DNA from: a virus
IMG/VR virus record: IMGVR_UViG_3300033146_007355
Coordinates: 1 to 23,265 of that record
Direction: 5' to 3' (one strand)
Length of the DNA stretch: 23,265 bases
In this document: piece by piece, positions 22,349 through 23,265 of the stretch
Layout of the letters: every line of letters begins with the position of its first letter
How positions within the stretch are numbered: the stretch's first letter is position 1
Program-made: the position numbers and the translations under genes
Notes under the pieces: model-generated
What the model saw: only the letters and a program-made list of their open reading frames with translations
What the model was told of the DNA's origin: nothing
Databases searched by the model: none

Positions 22349-23265
22349 ATGAATATAAAAGAAAAACATATTTCGGATATTGAATACGGAACAAAAATAG
22401 AAGCCGTTGAACCAAATACCGGAATTGGTCCAGGACAATCTGGCTTTATATCTGAGAATGGGCAGAGTCTTTATAGAACCGAAGATGGCACACGTTGGTT
22501 CTTATATACTCCAGATAACGGGAACCCAGTATTTAATATAATAAACGCAAGTACAATTCGTGCTCAAGCTTTTAGTGGTGCAGGGATGGATTTAAGTGGA
22601 ACTATTGACACTAAATATTTAAAATTTAAAACATTGAATTCCGGTATCTTAGCTTTAGATTCAAATGGTAATGCTAAAATTTATGATGGTGGCCCTTTTC
22701 CGGCAGAGGGAGATAAAAACGCAGTACTTAAGATGATTTCTCAAGATGGCAGCTATAGAGGAAGTAATTTATTAAAATTAGATGACGCAGAATCTGAAGC
22801 CATTTTCTCTGAGAATTCAACTATTTTAAAAGGTGATGATGCTCTTTTGAGTTCTCCATCAGTTGACGAAAAAGTCGCGAGTAATATAGATATTGATATA
22901 GAGACCGGATCAGTTAAAGATTCCATAATAATTTATGATGTTCAAAGCGTTAGCAATAATGAACAGAAAATAAGATTAAGAGATACGGTCTCTACGGGTT
23001 TACCTAAAAATGGATTAATTTTTCAAATTCATTTTAAGAATAATACGAATGATATTTTAAATTTCGTTTTAAATTCTGAAGCAAATAAAGAAATTAAATT
23101 TATTGGAGGAGATTCAAACGAATTAGAAAATATACCTGATGGTGAAGATATAATTATTATGCTTCAATTTATTTCAGATAAATGGTATGTTATCACCACA
23201 GTAGGAAGAGCTGTTGTTCCTCTTTGGAAAGCTGAAAATAGTACACTAAAACCTTCAGACTCTTC
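22349..23265 (+). CDS. Large virion/fibre-like protein, N-terminal part (runs off the window)
   Basis: This frame stays open for 305 codons to the window end and starts at ATG 22349 with AAGGAG upstream. The sequence is rich in Gly, Asn, Ser and Asp with alternating strands and no enzymatic motifs: HISDIEYGTKIEAVEPNTGI near the start, GGPFPAEGDKNAVLKMISQD in the middle, and later EDIIIMLQFISDKWYVITTV. This pattern suits a trimeric fibre or baseplate-attached structural protein. Its position after the tail protein I-like gene supports that. The receptor-binding end would lie beyond the window, so host range cannot be read here. Confidence 0.72.
   Translation, partial: MNIKEKHISDIEYGTKIEAVEPNTGIGPGQSGFISENGQSLYRTEDGTRWFLYTPDNGNPVFNIINASTIRAQAFSGAGMDLSGTIDTKYLKFKTLNSGILALDSNGNAKIYDGGPFPAEGDKNAVLKMISQDGSYRGSNLLKLDDAESEAIFSENSTILKGDDALLSSPSVDEKVASNIDIDIETGSVKDSIIIYDVQSVSNNEQKIRLRDTVSTGLPKNGLIFQIHFKNNTNDILNFVLNSEANKEIKFIGGDSNELENIPDGEDIIIMLQFISDKWYVITTVGRAVVPLWKAENSTLKPSDS

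Noticed and set aside
1-23265. tRNA genes and deazaguanine (queuosine-type) DNA modification genes
   Set aside because: No cloverleaf with a GTTC-type arm was found, and no QueC/D/E or GTP cyclohydrolase-like protein is present, so that modification route is not supported here.

Overview
The window is a strongly AT-rich stretch of a tailed-phage genome of the T4-like contractile (myovirus) kind. The evidence is a set of T4-type parts: the C-terminal half of a gp43-type DNA polymerase, baseplate wedge proteins gp25 and gp6, tail sheath stabiliser gp15, small terminase gp16, tail-tube-fold proteins, a gp26/gp51-type baseplate hub assembly protein and a gp13-type neck protein. T4-type late promoter octamers (TATAAATA or AATAAATA) lie about 45 to 55 bases before several starts. 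Nothing fixes the host. Low GC and repeat-bounded gene modules resemble what has been described for T4-type Campylobacter phages, but that is only a suggestion.

Layout. 1-247: a 149-base repeat (copy R1) and leader. 248-4017 (+): polymerase C-terminal fragment and two unrecognised genes, one with a possible PD-(D/E)XK nuclease core. 4027-8451 (-): baseplate wedge operon (lectin-fold protein, gp25, gp6). 8570-13733 (+): tail and head-completion genes (gp15, gp16, two tube-fold proteins, hub chaperone with a probable +1 frameshift extension, an unknown, gp13-like neck protein). 13756-13791: two-way terminator between convergent genes. 13751-20871 (-): a nucleotide and sugar metabolism cassette, interrupted at 19558-19706 by repeat copy R2. 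21199-23265 (+): a tail protein I-like baseplate gene and the start of a long fibre-like structural gene.

The minus-strand cassette is the most interesting part. A MazG-like nucleotide pyrophosphatase overlaps a thymidylate-synthase-fold enzyme that has Asp where dUMP enzymes have Asn, the residue that makes T4 gp42 a dCMP hydroxymethylase. Beyond R2 lie two small unknowns, a GDPD-like phosphodiesterase, a HAD phosphatase fused to a phosphoribulokinase/uridine-kinase domain, a class II aldolase/pentulose-phosphate epimerase, a tandem nucleotidyltransferase and a GT-A-like glycosyltransferase with an EDD motif. Most are translationally coupled. I infer a self-contained route that makes hydroxymethyl-dCMP and an unusual nucleotide-activated sugar (perhaps a pentose), with the glycosyltransferase decorating the modified base. 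A sugar made for another acceptor is the main alternative.

The second theme is genome plasticity. R1 and R2 are colinear 149-base direct repeats about 19.4 kb apart, and R1 sits where the N-terminal half of the polymerase gene should be.
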